A DNA stretch of 13,634 bases from Alphaproteobacteria bacterium (GCA_028822575.1 JAPKDN010000028.1:1-13634); one strand, 5' to 3'. Shown: positions 1 through 7,813, counted from the stretch's first letter. Made by a program: numbers and translations. Notes: generated by a model from the sequence alone, not told the origin.

Positions 1-319
1 ATCCCTCCAGTACATGGCGCGCCGTCATCCAAATTCCGTCACCGATGGAGAACGCAGTACCCGTACTGTTGCCTTTCTTGCTCTCAGCGATTTGGACCGC
101 CGGATCGTTGGTGGAAGCGGGCGGCAGAACGCCCGAGGGCGTTGCCGGCGGTGGCCTTGGGCTCGGCATCACCTGTTTGACTGATGGTCGGCGAATTTGT
201 GCGTCTTTTCGCGGTCGCGAGACCGTCTCGTCGCTTCCAACGTGTCCATGGAAGGCGAAGGAAAGAAGGAACACTAGGGAAAAGCCGATCAGGCCGAGAC
301 GGTCGGGGCGGAAGATCAT
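1..319 (-). CDS. Trypsin-like serine protease, N-terminal part (cut by window edge)
   Basis: The frame from the ATG at 319 is open to the window edge, giving 106 residues without a stop. Residues 1-7 are short and basic, and residues 8-23 form a hydrophobic stretch (LGLIGFSLVFLLSFAF), so it has a signal peptide or an N-terminal membrane anchor. Residues about 30-80 are a Pro/Ser/Thr-rich linker. The protease domain then begins with GNSTGTAFSIGDGIWMTARHV (residues 83-103, final V excluded from the core). The G-TAF strand followed by TARHV is the usual setting of the catalytic histidine (H102 here), comparable to TAAHC in trypsin. The Asp and Ser of the triad lie beyond the window. A GAAAGG ribosome-binding site precedes the ATG by 6 bases. 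It lies 34 bp downstream of the 354-1076 gene on the same strand and may be co-transcribed. Substrate unknown; a periplasmic or membrane-bound protease is inferred. An overlapping frame starting at 332 is a shadow. Confidence 0.75.
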   Translation of the reverse strand, partial: MIFRPDRLGLIGFSLVFLLSFAFHGHVGSDETVSRPRKDAQIRRPSVKQVMPSPRPPPATPSGVLPPASTNDPAVQIAESKKGNSTGTAFSIGDGIWMTARHVLEG

Positions 320-353
320 GACGCCCTTTCATATCCGTCGTGTCGAAAAAATT

Positions 354-1076
354 TCAAGGCATCGACGCCGGGTTGAGGCACTGGAAGGCCGCCAGATGAA
401 TCGAGATTGATTGACTGGCAAGGGTCTCAGTCAAGGCTTGGCGGGCCTCGTGATCCTCGATCATGGCTCCGAGCCAGGTATCAAAGTCTTGGCCATCGGA
501 AAAACGGGAATGAACGAGTTTCAGCATATCGGCTTGGCGGCGCTCTTCATGGGAGCGGCCCGTCGCGTTGATTTCCGCGAGTGCGATCACCGCGCCGTCC
601 AGTGCGAATACGCCACGGCGTCCGACATAGCAACCGATCGGAACGCGCGGGCGACCCCCAAGTTCGATCGCTAAGGTCTCGGCGACACCGTAATCATAAT
701 TGACCCCAACCGCTTCGGTTTCGTGCATGCGCCTGAGTTGGTCGTTGGTCAACCAGGTCAAGGACACGGTGACCAGGGTTCCCGGCGACGGGGCAAGTGT
801 CGCTGGGATCGATCCATAAGAAGCCATATGGGCGGAATAAACTACGTCGTGGTCGGCCAATTGCGCGACGGTCACTGGCACGACGGCGTTATCACCGAAT
901 TTTCGGCGCAATTGTTCCGGTGCTTGGTTGGACCCTACGGCTAAAACTGGGGTGCGGTCTGCCAGACGAATGCCGGCGTCGAATTCGTGCACCACGCCGT
1001 CGCTCAGGACGAAATCCCTGCCCGGCGATGGGTAAGGATAATCAAGCGCGCGCGCGAGGGTTGGTGTGATGGTCAT
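354..1076 (-). CDS. Gamma-glutamylcyclotransferase-like protein of unknown function
   Basis: A 240-residue, cytoplasmic-looking protein without signal peptide or membrane segments. Near residue 44 it has VLAVGSNQAPEQLRRKF, resembling the YGSN loop that opens the GGCT/AIG2-like fold. Further along are SIPATLAPSPGTLV and, about 30 residues later, HETEAVGVNYDYG, where a conserved acidic residue would be expected in that fold. These are resemblances I recognise by eye, so the family call is tentative and no reaction can be assigned. I use the ATG at 1076 because the first residues match a plausible N-terminus (MTITPTLARALDYPYPSPG). A longer form from a TTG at 1115 has no better support. The ribosome-binding site is weak (AAGGGG about 14 bases upstream). 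It is divergent from the benzoate-CoA ligase gene and followed after 34 bp by the protease gene. Confidence 0.7.
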   Translation of the reverse strand: MTITPTLARALDYPYPSPGRDFVLSDGVVHEFDAGIRLADRTPVLAVGSNQAPEQLRRKFGDNAVVPVTVAQLADHDVVYSAHMASYGSIPATLAPSPGTLVTVSLTWLTNDQLRRMHETEAVGVNYDYGVAETLAIELGGRPRVPIGCYVGRRGVFALDGAVIALAEINATGRSHEERRQADMLKLVHSRFSDGQDFDTWLGAMIEDHEARQALTETLASQSISIHLAAFQCLNPASMP

Positions 1077-1251
1077 ATTCAATCTTGAACCCCTTGAGGA
1101 AAGGATCGGCCCCAAACCATGGTGCCTTAAGCCTTACGGGCGGCGCCAGTTCTATCGGCGCTTGATGCGATCCTCGAGCTTAGCCATTGTTAGCATCAGG
1201 TGCCGAAAACCCGGGCGCGAAAATAAACCGTTCACCCGTTGGGAGAGATCC
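1077..1251. promoter_or_regulatory. Divergent intergenic region with promoters for both flanking genes (inferred)
   Basis: This 175-bp space separates the GGCT-like gene (leftward) and the benzoate-CoA ligase gene (rightward), so promoters for both should lie here. On the plus strand a poor sigma70-like arrangement is TTGATG (about 1161) followed after 17 bases by CATTGT; only half of the -10 hexamer matches. A short direct repeat TTAGC-N5-TTAGC overlaps the proposed -10. The only strong signal is the GGGAGAG ribosome-binding site just before the ATG at 1252. The reading frame of the ligase is open upstream to 1066, but that extension has no family resemblance. Confidence 0.35.
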
Positions 1252-2799
1252 ATGGGAGCCGTAAACAGTAATGCCGGCGAAAACTACAACGCTGCCGCTG
1301 ATTTGATTGGCCGAAACTTGGACGCTGGTCGAAGCGGAAAAACAGCCTTTATCGACTCGACCGGCCATCACAGCTACGCTGAGGTCGCGGCCCGGGCGGC
1401 GCGTTTCGCCAACAGCCTCGCCCGTTTGGGCATTGAGGCTGAGTCACGAGTAGCGCTGGTGATGTTGGACTCGATCGATTTGGTTGCCTGTTTCCTTGGC
1501 GCGATCAAGGCTGGGGTCGTGCCGGTGCCATTGAACACGCGCCTTGCCTCTCGCGACTATGCCTACATTCTCGGTGATAGTCGCGCCGCCGCAGTGGTGG
1601 TTTCCGAGTCGCTCGTCGAGACCGTATTGGCCGAAGCCAAGGCGCCGGACGTCATCTTGGTCGACGGCGCTGATGGAAGCGGACATGCGTTACTATCCGA
1701 TGCCATCAAGGGCGCGTCCGATCGTCACGAGACCGCGCTGACCACGGCTGATGATATGTGTTTTTGGCTCTACACATCTGGAACCACAGGGGCGCCAAAG
1801 GGCGCGGTTCATCTGCACGGCCACTTGATGGCGACCGCCGAACTATACGCGATCGAAGTCCTCGGGATGGTCGAGGATGATATTGTCTACTCCGCCGCCA
1901 AGATCTTTTTCGCTTACGGGCTCGGCAATTCGTTAACCTTCCCGATGGCGGTTGGTGCGACCACGGTGCTGTTGCCTGGACCGCCGGACCCCGCTTCAGT
2001 TTCCAATATCCTCAAGAATGCCAAGCCAACCCTGTTCTTTGGCGTGCCGACGCTCTACGCGATGTTGCTGGCCGGCGATCAGCTTCCAGGCGCGGACGGT
2101 CATTCCCTGAGGCTTTGCATCTCGGCTGGAGAGCCGCTGCCGGCAGACCTTCTGCGCCGTTGGCGGGAGCTTGTCGGCGTCGACATCCTTGATGGTATCG
2201 GCACCACAGAGATGCTGCACATTTTCGTCTCCAACCGGATTGGTGAGGTGACCCCCGGCGCCACGGGTCGCCCGGTGCCGGGCTATGAAGTCCGCCTGAT
2301 CAATGAGGACGGTATGATCTGCGGCCCTGGTGAGATGGGTGTTCTGGAAATTTCGGGGCCGACCTCCGCCTTGATGTATTGGAATCAGCGCGAAAAAACT
2401 AAGGATACCTTTCGCGGTCCGTGGACCCGAACTGGTGATAATTTTGTCATGGATGAGGGTGGTATCCTGACCTACGGCGGACGCAATGACGACATGCTCA
2501 AAGTCGGCGGTATTTATGTCTCGCCCTTCGAGGTAGAGGGCGCACTGATCAAACATGAATCGGTGATGGAAGCCGCCGTGGTTGGCCGTGCGGACCAGGA
2601 CGAATTGATCAAGCCCAAGGCCTTCGTGGTTCTCAACGCCGGTGTTGCGGCTTCAGCGGCACTTGAACAGAGCTTGAAGGATTTCGTGCGCGCGGATCTG
2701 GCGACCTTCAAATACCCGCGCTGGATCGAGTTCATGGACGAGTTACCCAAGACCGCGACCGGTAAGATTCAGCGATTCAGGCTTCGGGTGGACCAGTGA
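1252..2799 (+). CDS. Benzoate-CoA ligase family protein
   Basis: An ATP-dependent acyl-CoA synthetase (ANL superfamily) of 515 residues that should activate an aromatic acid to its CoA thioester, with AMP and pyrophosphate as products, in the cytoplasm. Visible motifs: P-loop YTSGTTGAPKG at residues 174-184; the AYGLGNSLTFPM stretch typical of benzoate-CoA ligases; DGIGTTEMLHIF at 314-325, where benzoate ligases carry the same TEMLHIF; the TGD motif at 394-396; the hinge GGRNDDMLKVGGIYVSPFEVE; and the C-terminal PKTATGKIQR with the catalytic Lys at 505. All key residues are intact and the length fits the family. The start is the ATG at 1252, preceded by GGGAGAGA. The frame extends upstream to 1066, but those residues look non-coding. 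It is followed immediately by an alpha/beta hydrolase gene. Benzoate, hydroxy- or aminobenzoate, or a cyclohexane carboxylate are all possible substrates; the family is certain, the substrate is not. Confidence 0.92.
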   Translation: MGAVNSNAGENYNAAADLIGRNLDAGRSGKTAFIDSTGHHSYAEVAARAARFANSLARLGIEAESRVALVMLDSIDLVACFLGAIKAGVVPVPLNTRLASRDYAYILGDSRAAAVVVSESLVETVLAEAKAPDVILVDGADGSGHALLSDAIKGASDRHETALTTADDMCFWLYTSGTTGAPKGAVHLHGHLMATAELYAIEVLGMVEDDIVYSAAKIFFAYGLGNSLTFPMAVGATTVLLPGPPDPASVSNILKNAKPTLFFGVPTLYAMLLAGDQLPGADGHSLRLCISAGEPLPADLLRRWRELVGVDILDGIGTTEMLHIFVSNRIGEVTPGATGRPVPGYEVRLINEDGMICGPGEMGVLEISGPTSALMYWNQREKTKDTFRGPWTRTGDNFVMDEGGILTYGGRNDDMLKVGGIYVSPFEVEGALIKHESVMEAAVVGRADQDELIKPKAFVVLNAGVAASAALEQSLKDFVRADLATFKYPRWIEFMDELPKTATGKIQRFRLRVDQ

Positions 2800-3605
2800 C
2801 AGACGGACAAAGAACCAGCGGCGATCATCGGGCTATGGTGACCATTGGCGAGGTGGAAGTTGAAACCGCGTTCCAAGCGCCTGAGATCTCCGGTCGACCA
2901 GTGGTCGTTTTCTTGCATGAAGGGCTTGGGAGCCTGTCTATTTGGCGGGACTTCCCCTCGCGTCTGGCCAAGATGACGGGCTGCGGGGCGCTGATCTATT
3001 CGCGATATGGTTATGGCCGATCTACGGTTTGCGAGGATGGGTTTCAGTCCGATTACATGCATCGGGAGGCGCTGGAGACCTTACCGGCGCTGCTTGACCA
3101 TTTCGAAATCGAAACACCTGTCCTTTACGGACACAGCGATGGCGCGTCGATCTCATTGATCCATGCCGGTGGTTCGGGCCGCGTCGTGCGGGGCTTAATC
3201 GTTGAGGCGCCACATGTCTTCGTCGAACCAGCGTCCTTGATCGGCCTCGACATGGCGTTGGACGCGTTCCAGAATCAGGGCCTGCGTGAAAGCCTTGCCA
3301 GGCATCACGAAAATGCGGATCTAACTTTTTCCAACTGGCACGCCGTTTGGGGCAGTCAGGCATTTCGCGATTGGAATCTTGAAGGTTTTTTGCCAGCAAT
3401 TCAGGCGCCGGTCCTGCTTATTCAGGGCGCCGAGGACGCCTATGGGAGCCTTGACCAACTCGACGCTATCCAACGCGGAGTATCCGGGCATTGGGAACGA
3501 GAGGTTTTGAGCCCTTGCGGACACAGTCCGCATCGCGAGATGACGGACCGTGTCCTGGATAGGGTAAGTGGTTTCGTTGGCGCATTGATAGCACCGTCCA
3601 CCTAA
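2796..3605 (+). CDS. Alpha/beta hydrolase, coupled to the benzoate-CoA ligase
   Basis: A 269-residue alpha/beta-fold hydrolase with a complete catalytic set: oxyanion-hole region HEGLGS at 41-46, nucleophile elbow GHSDG with Ser114, acidic residue in GAEDAYG (Asp214), and catalytic His in CGHSPH (His243). No signal peptide, so cytoplasmic. The GTG start at 2796 overlaps the ligase stop (GTGA), the classical arrangement for translational coupling; an ATG at 2835 (MVTIGEVEV) is an alternative that would trim 13 weakly conserved-looking residues. Hydrolases of this type often accompany aromatic acyl-CoA genes, where ester hydrolysis to free the aromatic acid or thioester proofreading have been considered. 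Which of these applies is inference. The product is certain at superfamily level only. Confidence 0.88.
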   Translation: MTDGQRTSGDHRAMVTIGEVEVETAFQAPEISGRPVVVFLHEGLGSLSIWRDFPSRLAKMTGCGALIYSRYGYGRSTVCEDGFQSDYMHREALETLPALLDHFEIETPVLYGHSDGASISLIHAGGSGRVVRGLIVEAPHVFVEPASLIGLDMALDAFQNQGLRESLARHHENADLTFSNWHAVWGSQAFRDWNLEGFLPAIQAPVLLIQGAEDAYGSLDQLDAIQRGVSGHWEREVLSPCGHSPHREMTDRVLDRVSGFVGALIAPST

Positions 3606-3989
3606 CGAGCGTGATGCTACGCGGCGGCATTTGGCCGCGCCGTGGTGCCATGGCGTGCCGAGGCAGCATCAACCGGCTGGACGTCGGTGCGAGGTCAGCC
3701 GACCTTATAACCCGATCCAAGGCCTTGGGGCTGATTTCGACGGTGGGATAGGCGAAATCTTTCCTATAGCTGTACATGGCATTTTCTCTGTAAGCCTCTT
3801 CCCCGTGACGTAGAGATAGGCGTGCATATCGTGGGAATTAATAAGTGAAAAATATTCTATAAGTGTCAAAGTGCATCAATTAAAGAATTTATAACTCACC
3901 CCCAATAGGATTCCAGTGTTCCAGCGGATTGAGTCCTTGGCTCTCCGGCTCTAGGAATGATCGGGGTTCTGCAATTCAGGGAGCGAATG
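3606..3989. other. Intergenic region with a GC hairpin and an AT-rich island
   Basis: This 384-bp space holds no convincing gene. The left part is GC-rich and contains a perfect 6-bp hairpin (CGCGGC at 3620-3625, GCCGCG at 3634-3639, 8-base loop) shortly after the hydrolase stop. It lacks a T-run, so it is at best a weak terminator or mRNA-stabilising structure. The right part, about 3836-3897, is abruptly AT-rich and contains ATAAGTG twice (3841-3847 and 3859-3865) and TATAA-like hexamers. It is the likely promoter region of the CoA-transferase gene, although no clear -35/-10 pair stands out. A leftward open frame starting at 3777 runs antisense into the hydrolase and resembles nothing I recognise. 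Confidence 0.5.
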
Positions 3990-5183
3990 ATGCAACCACT
4001 GGCGGGCGTACGGGTTTTGGCGGTCGAGCAATATGGCGCTGGCCCCTTCGGTACCATGTATCTCGCCAATCAGGGCGCCGAGGTGATCAAGATTGAAAAC
4101 CCGCGCGATGGTGGCGACATGTCCCGCGCCGTGGGCCCTCATTTCCTGGGCCCGGACGATAGCGAGTTCTTCCACAGCTTCAATGCCAACAAGCGTAGCG
4201 TGACTATTGACCTGCAAAACCCCGAGGGGCGGGCGATCTTTCACGAGTTGGTGCGCGGCGCCGACGCAGTATCGAACAATTTGCGTGGCGACGTGCCAGA
4301 AAAGCTTGGCATCGACTTCGCGTCCTTGAAGGTGATCAATCCGAAGATCGTCTGTGCCCACCTCACCGCCTATGGCCGCACAGGCTCGCGGCGTACCTGG
4401 CCAGGCTTTGACTATCTCATGCAGGCCGAGGCCGGTTGGTTTTCTGTCACTGGGGAGCCCGGAACGCCGCCGGCTCGGTTCGGGCTTTCGGTAGTCGACA
4501 TGATGACCGGCCTCGCCATGGCCTTTGGTCTGGTTTCCGCCGTCGTGGCCGCGCGGGCCAGCGGCGAGGGCCGCGACATGGATGTCTCGCTTTTTGATCT
4601 AGCACTGCACAACACAAGTTATCTCTCGACTTGGTATCTGAACGAGGGCGTCGTCACCGAACGTCTGCCGCGTTCAGCACATCCCTCGTTGACGCCGTGC
4701 CAACTTTACAAGACCGCCGATGGCTGGGTCTTCATCATGTGCAACAAGGAGAAGTTCTGGCCGATTCTCTGTGAGAAGCTTGGGCGCATGGAGTGGGTCG
4801 AGGACCCACGGTTCAAATTGTTCAAGAACCGGCTGGAGAACCGCGACCTAATCCAGGAAATGCTGGATGACGCACTCGCCGCCAAGACGACGGATTCCTG
4901 GCTCGAGATCTTCGCCGGCACGGTGCCATCCTCGCCGATCCACGATATCGGCCAGGCCATGAACAACCCGTTCGTCGCCGAACGCGGCGGTATCCAGGAA
5001 TTCCCCAACCCCGCCGCGCCGGGCGAGATGTTCCGGATGGCCGCACATCCGATCCGATCCGCGGATGACGTGCCTTTAAATCAACCGGCGCCGGCCCTTG
5101 GCGCGGATACCGATGATGTGTTGGGCGAGATCGGCTTTGACGCCGCACGATTGGCGGCGTTGCGAGAGAAGGGGGTGATCTAG
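3990..5183 (+). CDS. CaiB/BaiF family CoA-transferase
   Basis: A family III CoA-transferase of 397 residues, which moves CoA between two carboxylic acids through an aspartyl-CoA thioester. The N-terminal Rossmann-type opening LAGVRVLAVEQYGAGPFGT, the GAEVIKIE strand, NKRSVTIDL and NPKIVCAHLTAYGRTG are all characteristic. The catalytic Asp is in GLSVVDMMTG (Asp170 in this numbering), matching the Asp169 of formyl-CoA transferase. The segment GEGRDMDVSLFDLAL and the C-terminal GDE-like domain are present, so the enzyme looks intact. Three in-frame ATGs occur (3957, 3987, 3990). I chose 3990 because the AGGGAG at 3978-3983 lies 6 bases before it. Substrates cannot be read from sequence. Its proximity to the benzoate-CoA ligase hints at aromatic or dicarboxylic acid metabolism, but it has its own upstream region. 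It converges on arsJ with only 10 bp between stop codons. Confidence 0.9.
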   Translation: MQPLAGVRVLAVEQYGAGPFGTMYLANQGAEVIKIENPRDGGDMSRAVGPHFLGPDDSEFFHSFNANKRSVTIDLQNPEGRAIFHELVRGADAVSNNLRGDVPEKLGIDFASLKVINPKIVCAHLTAYGRTGSRRTWPGFDYLMQAEAGWFSVTGEPGTPPARFGLSVVDMMTGLAMAFGLVSAVVAARASGEGRDMDVSLFDLALHNTSYLSTWYLNEGVVTERLPRSAHPSLTPCQLYKTADGWVFIMCNKEKFWPILCEKLGRMEWVEDPRFKLFKNRLENRDLIQEMLDDALAAKTTDSWLEIFAGTVPSSPIHDIGQAMNNPFVAERGGIQEFPNPAAPGEMFRMAAHPIRSADDVPLNQPAPALGADTDDVLGEIGFDAARLAALREKGVI

Positions 5184-5193
5184 GCTTGGCGGA

Positions 5194-6462
5194 CTAATCC
5201 GTCGGCACTTGGCTCGGTTCGATTTGCTTGGTGGCGCCGAGCGCCGCAGTAAACACACAAGCCAGCACCAGCATTCCCGCCGCGACGCCCAGGCATCCGG
5301 CGAGGCCCTGCCACTGATATGCGATCCCGGACAGCAGGGTTCCAGCCAGGCGACCGGCGGCATTGGCGCTGTAATAGAAGCCGACGGATTGGGCGACGTC
5401 GTTGGATTTCGAGAACGCTAGGATCAAATAAGAATGAACCGCTGAATTGATCGCGAAACAAAACCCAAAAACCCCAAGCCCGATGATCAGTGTCCAGGCC
5501 GGCTGATAGCCCGAGTGGATCGCACTAGCCACCATCATGGTGAGGCCGGTTAGGATGAAGACCCAGAGCTGGGCCGCCTTGACTTCGCTGGAGCGCCCAT
5601 CGCGGGAGCTTTTCACGATGATCGGGGCGGTGCCCTGCACGAACCCGTAGCCGATGACCCAAAGCGCCAGGAATGCCCCGACAGAAGCGAAGCTACAGTC
5701 CAATACTTCAACCAAGAAGACGGGCAATCCAACGGCAAACCATACATCGCGGGCGCCGAACAGAAATACCCGTGCTGCCGAGAGCAGATTGATCGCCTGA
5801 GATTTCGAAAACAACGCTGAGACCTTGGTCTTCGATTTCCCCTCGCCGCTGTCGTGGGGCAGCAGGGATATCGAGGCCAGCAACATCAGCGCCAGACAGG
5901 CGGCCATCAACCAGAGACCGAGAACGAAACCCATGGTCGACAACAGCAGCCCACCGAGGAAGAATCCGACACCTTTGAGCGCGTTCTTGGAGCCGGTGAG
6001 CACCGCCACCCATTTGAACAGGGTCGAGTGCGAATTATTCGGCACAACCAGCTTTATCGCGCTTTTGGAGCTTATTTTGGTGAGGTCCTTGGCGACGCCC
6101 GAAACGCCCTGTACCGCCAGGACATAGGGTATCGACCAGGCCAACGACCATGCTGGATTAAGCAAGGACAGCGTGATCAGTGCTGCGACCTGCAATCCGA
6201 GACCGGTGTGTAGCATGATTTTCAGACCGTGCCGCGAGGCGAGCCACCCTCCTATCAGATTAGTGACCACGCCCATGATCTCGTAGAGCACGAATAAGGA
6301 GGCGAGCTGAAACGGCGAATAGCCCAAGCTATGGAAATGCAGCAGCACCAGCATCCTGAGCGCGCCGTCGGTCAGGGTGAACCCCCAATAGGCCGCTGAG
6401 ACAATCGCGTAGTCCCTGACCCCGCTCATGCCGGAATTTTGGGGTGATTCTGTCTCAGCCAC
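5194..6462 (-). CDS. arsJ: ArsJ, organoarsenical efflux transporter (MFS)
   Basis: A 422-residue major facilitator superfamily protein of the inner membrane with about twelve hydrophobic segments and a hydrophilic central loop near residues 202-225. Stretches I recognise as ArsJ-specific include YWGFTLTDGALRMLVLLHFH (25-44), EIMGVVTNLIGGW (61-73), the SGVAKDLTKISSKSAIKL loop (121-138), LTGSKNALKGVGFFLGGLLL (155-174) and INLLSAARVFLFGARDVWF (224-242). ArsJ exports 1-arseno-3-phosphoglycerate, which breaks down outside the cell to arsenate and 3-phosphoglycerate. The gene lies downstream of its partner GAPDH gene on the same strand, after a 201-bp spacer. The GTG at 6462 follows GGGGAAGC and gives the full-length N-terminus; an ATG at 6429 is the alternative but has no ribosome-binding site. 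No truncation is visible. Confidence 0.93.
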   Translation of the reverse strand: MAETESPQNSGMSGVRDYAIVSAAYWGFTLTDGALRMLVLLHFHSLGYSPFQLASLFVLYEIMGVVTNLIGGWLASRHGLKIMLHTGLGLQVAALITLSLLNPAWSLAWSIPYVLAVQGVSGVAKDLTKISSKSAIKLVVPNNSHSTLFKWVAVLTGSKNALKGVGFFLGGLLLSTMGFVLGLWLMAACLALMLLASISLLPHDSGEGKSKTKVSALFSKSQAINLLSAARVFLFGARDVWFAVGLPVFLVEVLDCSFASVGAFLALWVIGYGFVQGTAPIIVKSSRDGRSSEVKAAQLWVFILTGLTMMVASAIHSGYQPAWTLIIGLGVFGFCFAINSAVHSYLILAFSKSNDVAQSVGFYYSANAAGRLAGTLLSGIAYQWQGLAGCLGVAAGMLVLACVFTAALGATKQIEPSQVPTD

Positions 6463-6663
6463 GCTTCCCCGCTAATTTAACCGTTGCGCCAGCGATAGTT
6501 GGAGCTGCGGCTCGAAAGGTATCCGATAGTCCTGAAAGCTCAATGAATGGGACGCCAGAAAATCAGCAACTATCGCCGGTCCGACGGACTATTGAGAGCG
6601 CTCATAGAATTGGATAAGGACCGGGTAGTGGTTTCCATGCGAGGCATTTTCCGTCTGGCCCAG
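6463..6663. repeat. GAPDH-arsJ spacer with inverted repeat and repeated CGATAGT motif
   Basis: The 201-bp spacer contains a perfect 10-bp inverted repeat (GCGATAGTTG at 6492-6501 and CAACTATCGC at 6567-6576), which extends to 12 of 13 bases on its outer side. The core CGATAGT recurs a third time in direct orientation at 6524-6530. A further pair, ATAGTCC at 6526-6532 and GGACTAT at 6586-6592, is also complementary. A small hairpin GAGC-TGCG-GCTC occupies 6502-6513. Together these could fold the GAPDH-arsJ mRNA into a branched structure or mark a decayed small repeat element. Short frames on the minus strand give no recognisable protein. Confidence 0.6.
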
Positions 6664-7728
6664 TCATTCCATGGCGACCGCCACCTTGGCGACCAACTCC
6701 ATCATTCGGTTCACATAGCCCCATTCGTTATCATACCAGACTAAGACCTTTACCTGGGTCCCGTCGACCACCATTGTTGAGGCTGCGTCGACAATACCGG
6801 ATCGCGAATCATCGACGAAATCACTAGAGACTAGCGGCCGCTCCTCGAAGCCGAGGATACCGGCAAGGGCGCCCGCAGCTGCCTCTTTGAACAATCCATT
6901 CACCTCTTTGATCGAGCTCCCACGCTCCATTTCGAACACGCAATCCGTTAGCGAGGCATTGAGCAGCGGCACTCTGACAGCGATGCCGTTCAGCTTGCCC
7001 TGTAGTTCTGGAAAAATCAGCCCGATCGCCGTGGCCGAGCCTGTCGAGGTTGGGATGAGGTTAATCAGCGACGAGCGTGCCCGGCGGAGATCCTTGTGTG
7101 GCTTGTCGACCACGACCTGACTATTGGTGATATCATGGATCGTGGTGATTGCACCATGGCGGATACCGATTCTTTCGTGCAGGACTTTGACCACCGGGGC
7201 GAGGCAGTTCGTGGTGCAGGATGCGGCAGTGATCAGATGGTGAGTACTAGGATCGTAAAGATGGTCATTCACGCCCATCACGATGTTCAGCGCCCCGCCG
7301 TCCTTGACCGGACAGGCGACGACGACCTTTTTCACACCTGCGTCAAAGTAGGGCTGGAGATCCGCGGTGGTCTTGAATCGACCGGTAGCCTCGACCACCA
7401 AATCGATCCCGAGCCCGGCCCAATCTGTCGTGGTGAGATCGTTGTTACCGCTGAAAGACAGAGACCGCTTACCAACGTGGAGCCCGCCGTCTTCATGCGC
7501 GGTCGGTATCGGCCAGCGCCGATGGACACTGTCGAAGGTAAGCAAATGTGCGGCGGTTGCGGCGCTGCACTCGGCTTCGTTTACATGCACGATGTCATAG
7601 TCGCCCATACCCCAGGCGCCAGTTGGTTGTTCGAGTGATTCTGGGTTACGCGGATCAAATCCCCACGCTGCGCGCAGACCCAGTCTCCCCATCCGGCCAA
7701 AGCCGTTTATCGCGACACGAATCGTCAT
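6664..7728 (-). CDS. ArsJ-associated glyceraldehyde-3-phosphate dehydrogenase
   Basis: A complete 354-residue GAPDH. The N-terminal NAD-binding motif is [10 protein letters not shown] (7-16). The active-site [11 protein letters not shown] carries catalytic Cys171, and His198 lies in [45 protein letters not shown] and the C-terminal [12 protein letters not shown] complete the fold. Insert and wording ([31 protein letters not shown]) match the GAPDH subtype encoded beside arsJ rather than the housekeeping glycolytic enzyme. With arsenate in place of phosphate it forms 1-arseno-3-phosphoglycerate from glyceraldehyde-3-phosphate in the cytoplasm, which ArsJ then exports. The ATG at 7728 is preceded by GAGGAAA about 8 bases upstream. 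That site lies within a short palindrome (7731-7742) which could partly sequester it. It is the first gene of the pair; no arsR precedes it. Confidence 0.93.
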   Translation of the reverse strand: MTIRVAINGFGRMGRLGLRAAWGFDPRNPESLEQPTGAWGMGDYDIVHVNEAECSAATAAHLLTFDSVHRRWPIPTAHEDGGLHVGKRSLSFSGNNDLTTTDWAGLGIDLVVEATGRFKTTADLQPYFDAGVKKVVVACPVKDGGALNIVMGVNDHLYDPSTHHLITAASCTTNCLAPVVKVLHERIGIRHGAITTIHDITNSQVVVDKPHKDLRRARSSLINLIPTSTGSATAIGLIFPELQGKLNGIAVRVPLLNASLTDCVFEMERGSSIKEVNGLFKEAAAGALAGILGFEERPLVSSDFVDDSRSGIVDAASTMVVDGTQVKVLVWYDNEWGYVNRMMELVAKVAVAME

Positions 7729-7730
7729 GA

Positions 7731-7742
7731 GAGGATTTCCTC
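7731..7742. repeat. Short palindrome over the GAPDH ribosome-binding site
   Basis: GAGGA-TT-TCCTC forms a perfect 5-bp dyad just upstream of the GAPDH ATG. Read on the minus strand it contains the GAGGAAA ribosome-binding site. With a two-base centre it would need to open to form a hairpin, so any effect on translation is speculative. Confidence 0.3.
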
Positions 7743-7813
7743 AGATCTCCAGAAACACCCCATCATGGGCGCACTCCTGGGGTATGGCATCGAAAACTGG
7801 AAGCGTCCTAATG

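Noticed and set aside
84..332. Open frame of 82 residues on the minus strand starting at 332
   Set aside because: It is a shadow of the protease frame that starts at 319; its residues have no membrane segment or motif, whereas the other frame has both and stays open to the edge.
1066..1251. Upstream extension of the benzoate-CoA ligase frame
   Set aside because: The extra 62 residues are basic and low in family similarity, and a strong ribosome-binding site immediately precedes the ATG at 1252.
1996..2556. 186-residue leftward frame inside the benzoate-CoA ligase gene
   Set aside because: It is antisense to a gene with complete catalytic motifs and shows no recognisable features.
3620..3639. 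GC-rich hairpin after the hydrolase as a rho-independent terminator
   Set aside because: No T-run follows the stem on the plus strand.
3466..3777. Leftward open frame of 103 residues starting in the intergenic region after the hydrolase
   Set aside because: It runs antisense through the end of the hydrolase gene, resembles no family I know, and has no clear ribosome-binding site.
5854..6213. Rightward frames within arsJ
   Set aside because: Antisense shadows of a clear membrane protein gene, without start signals or motifs.
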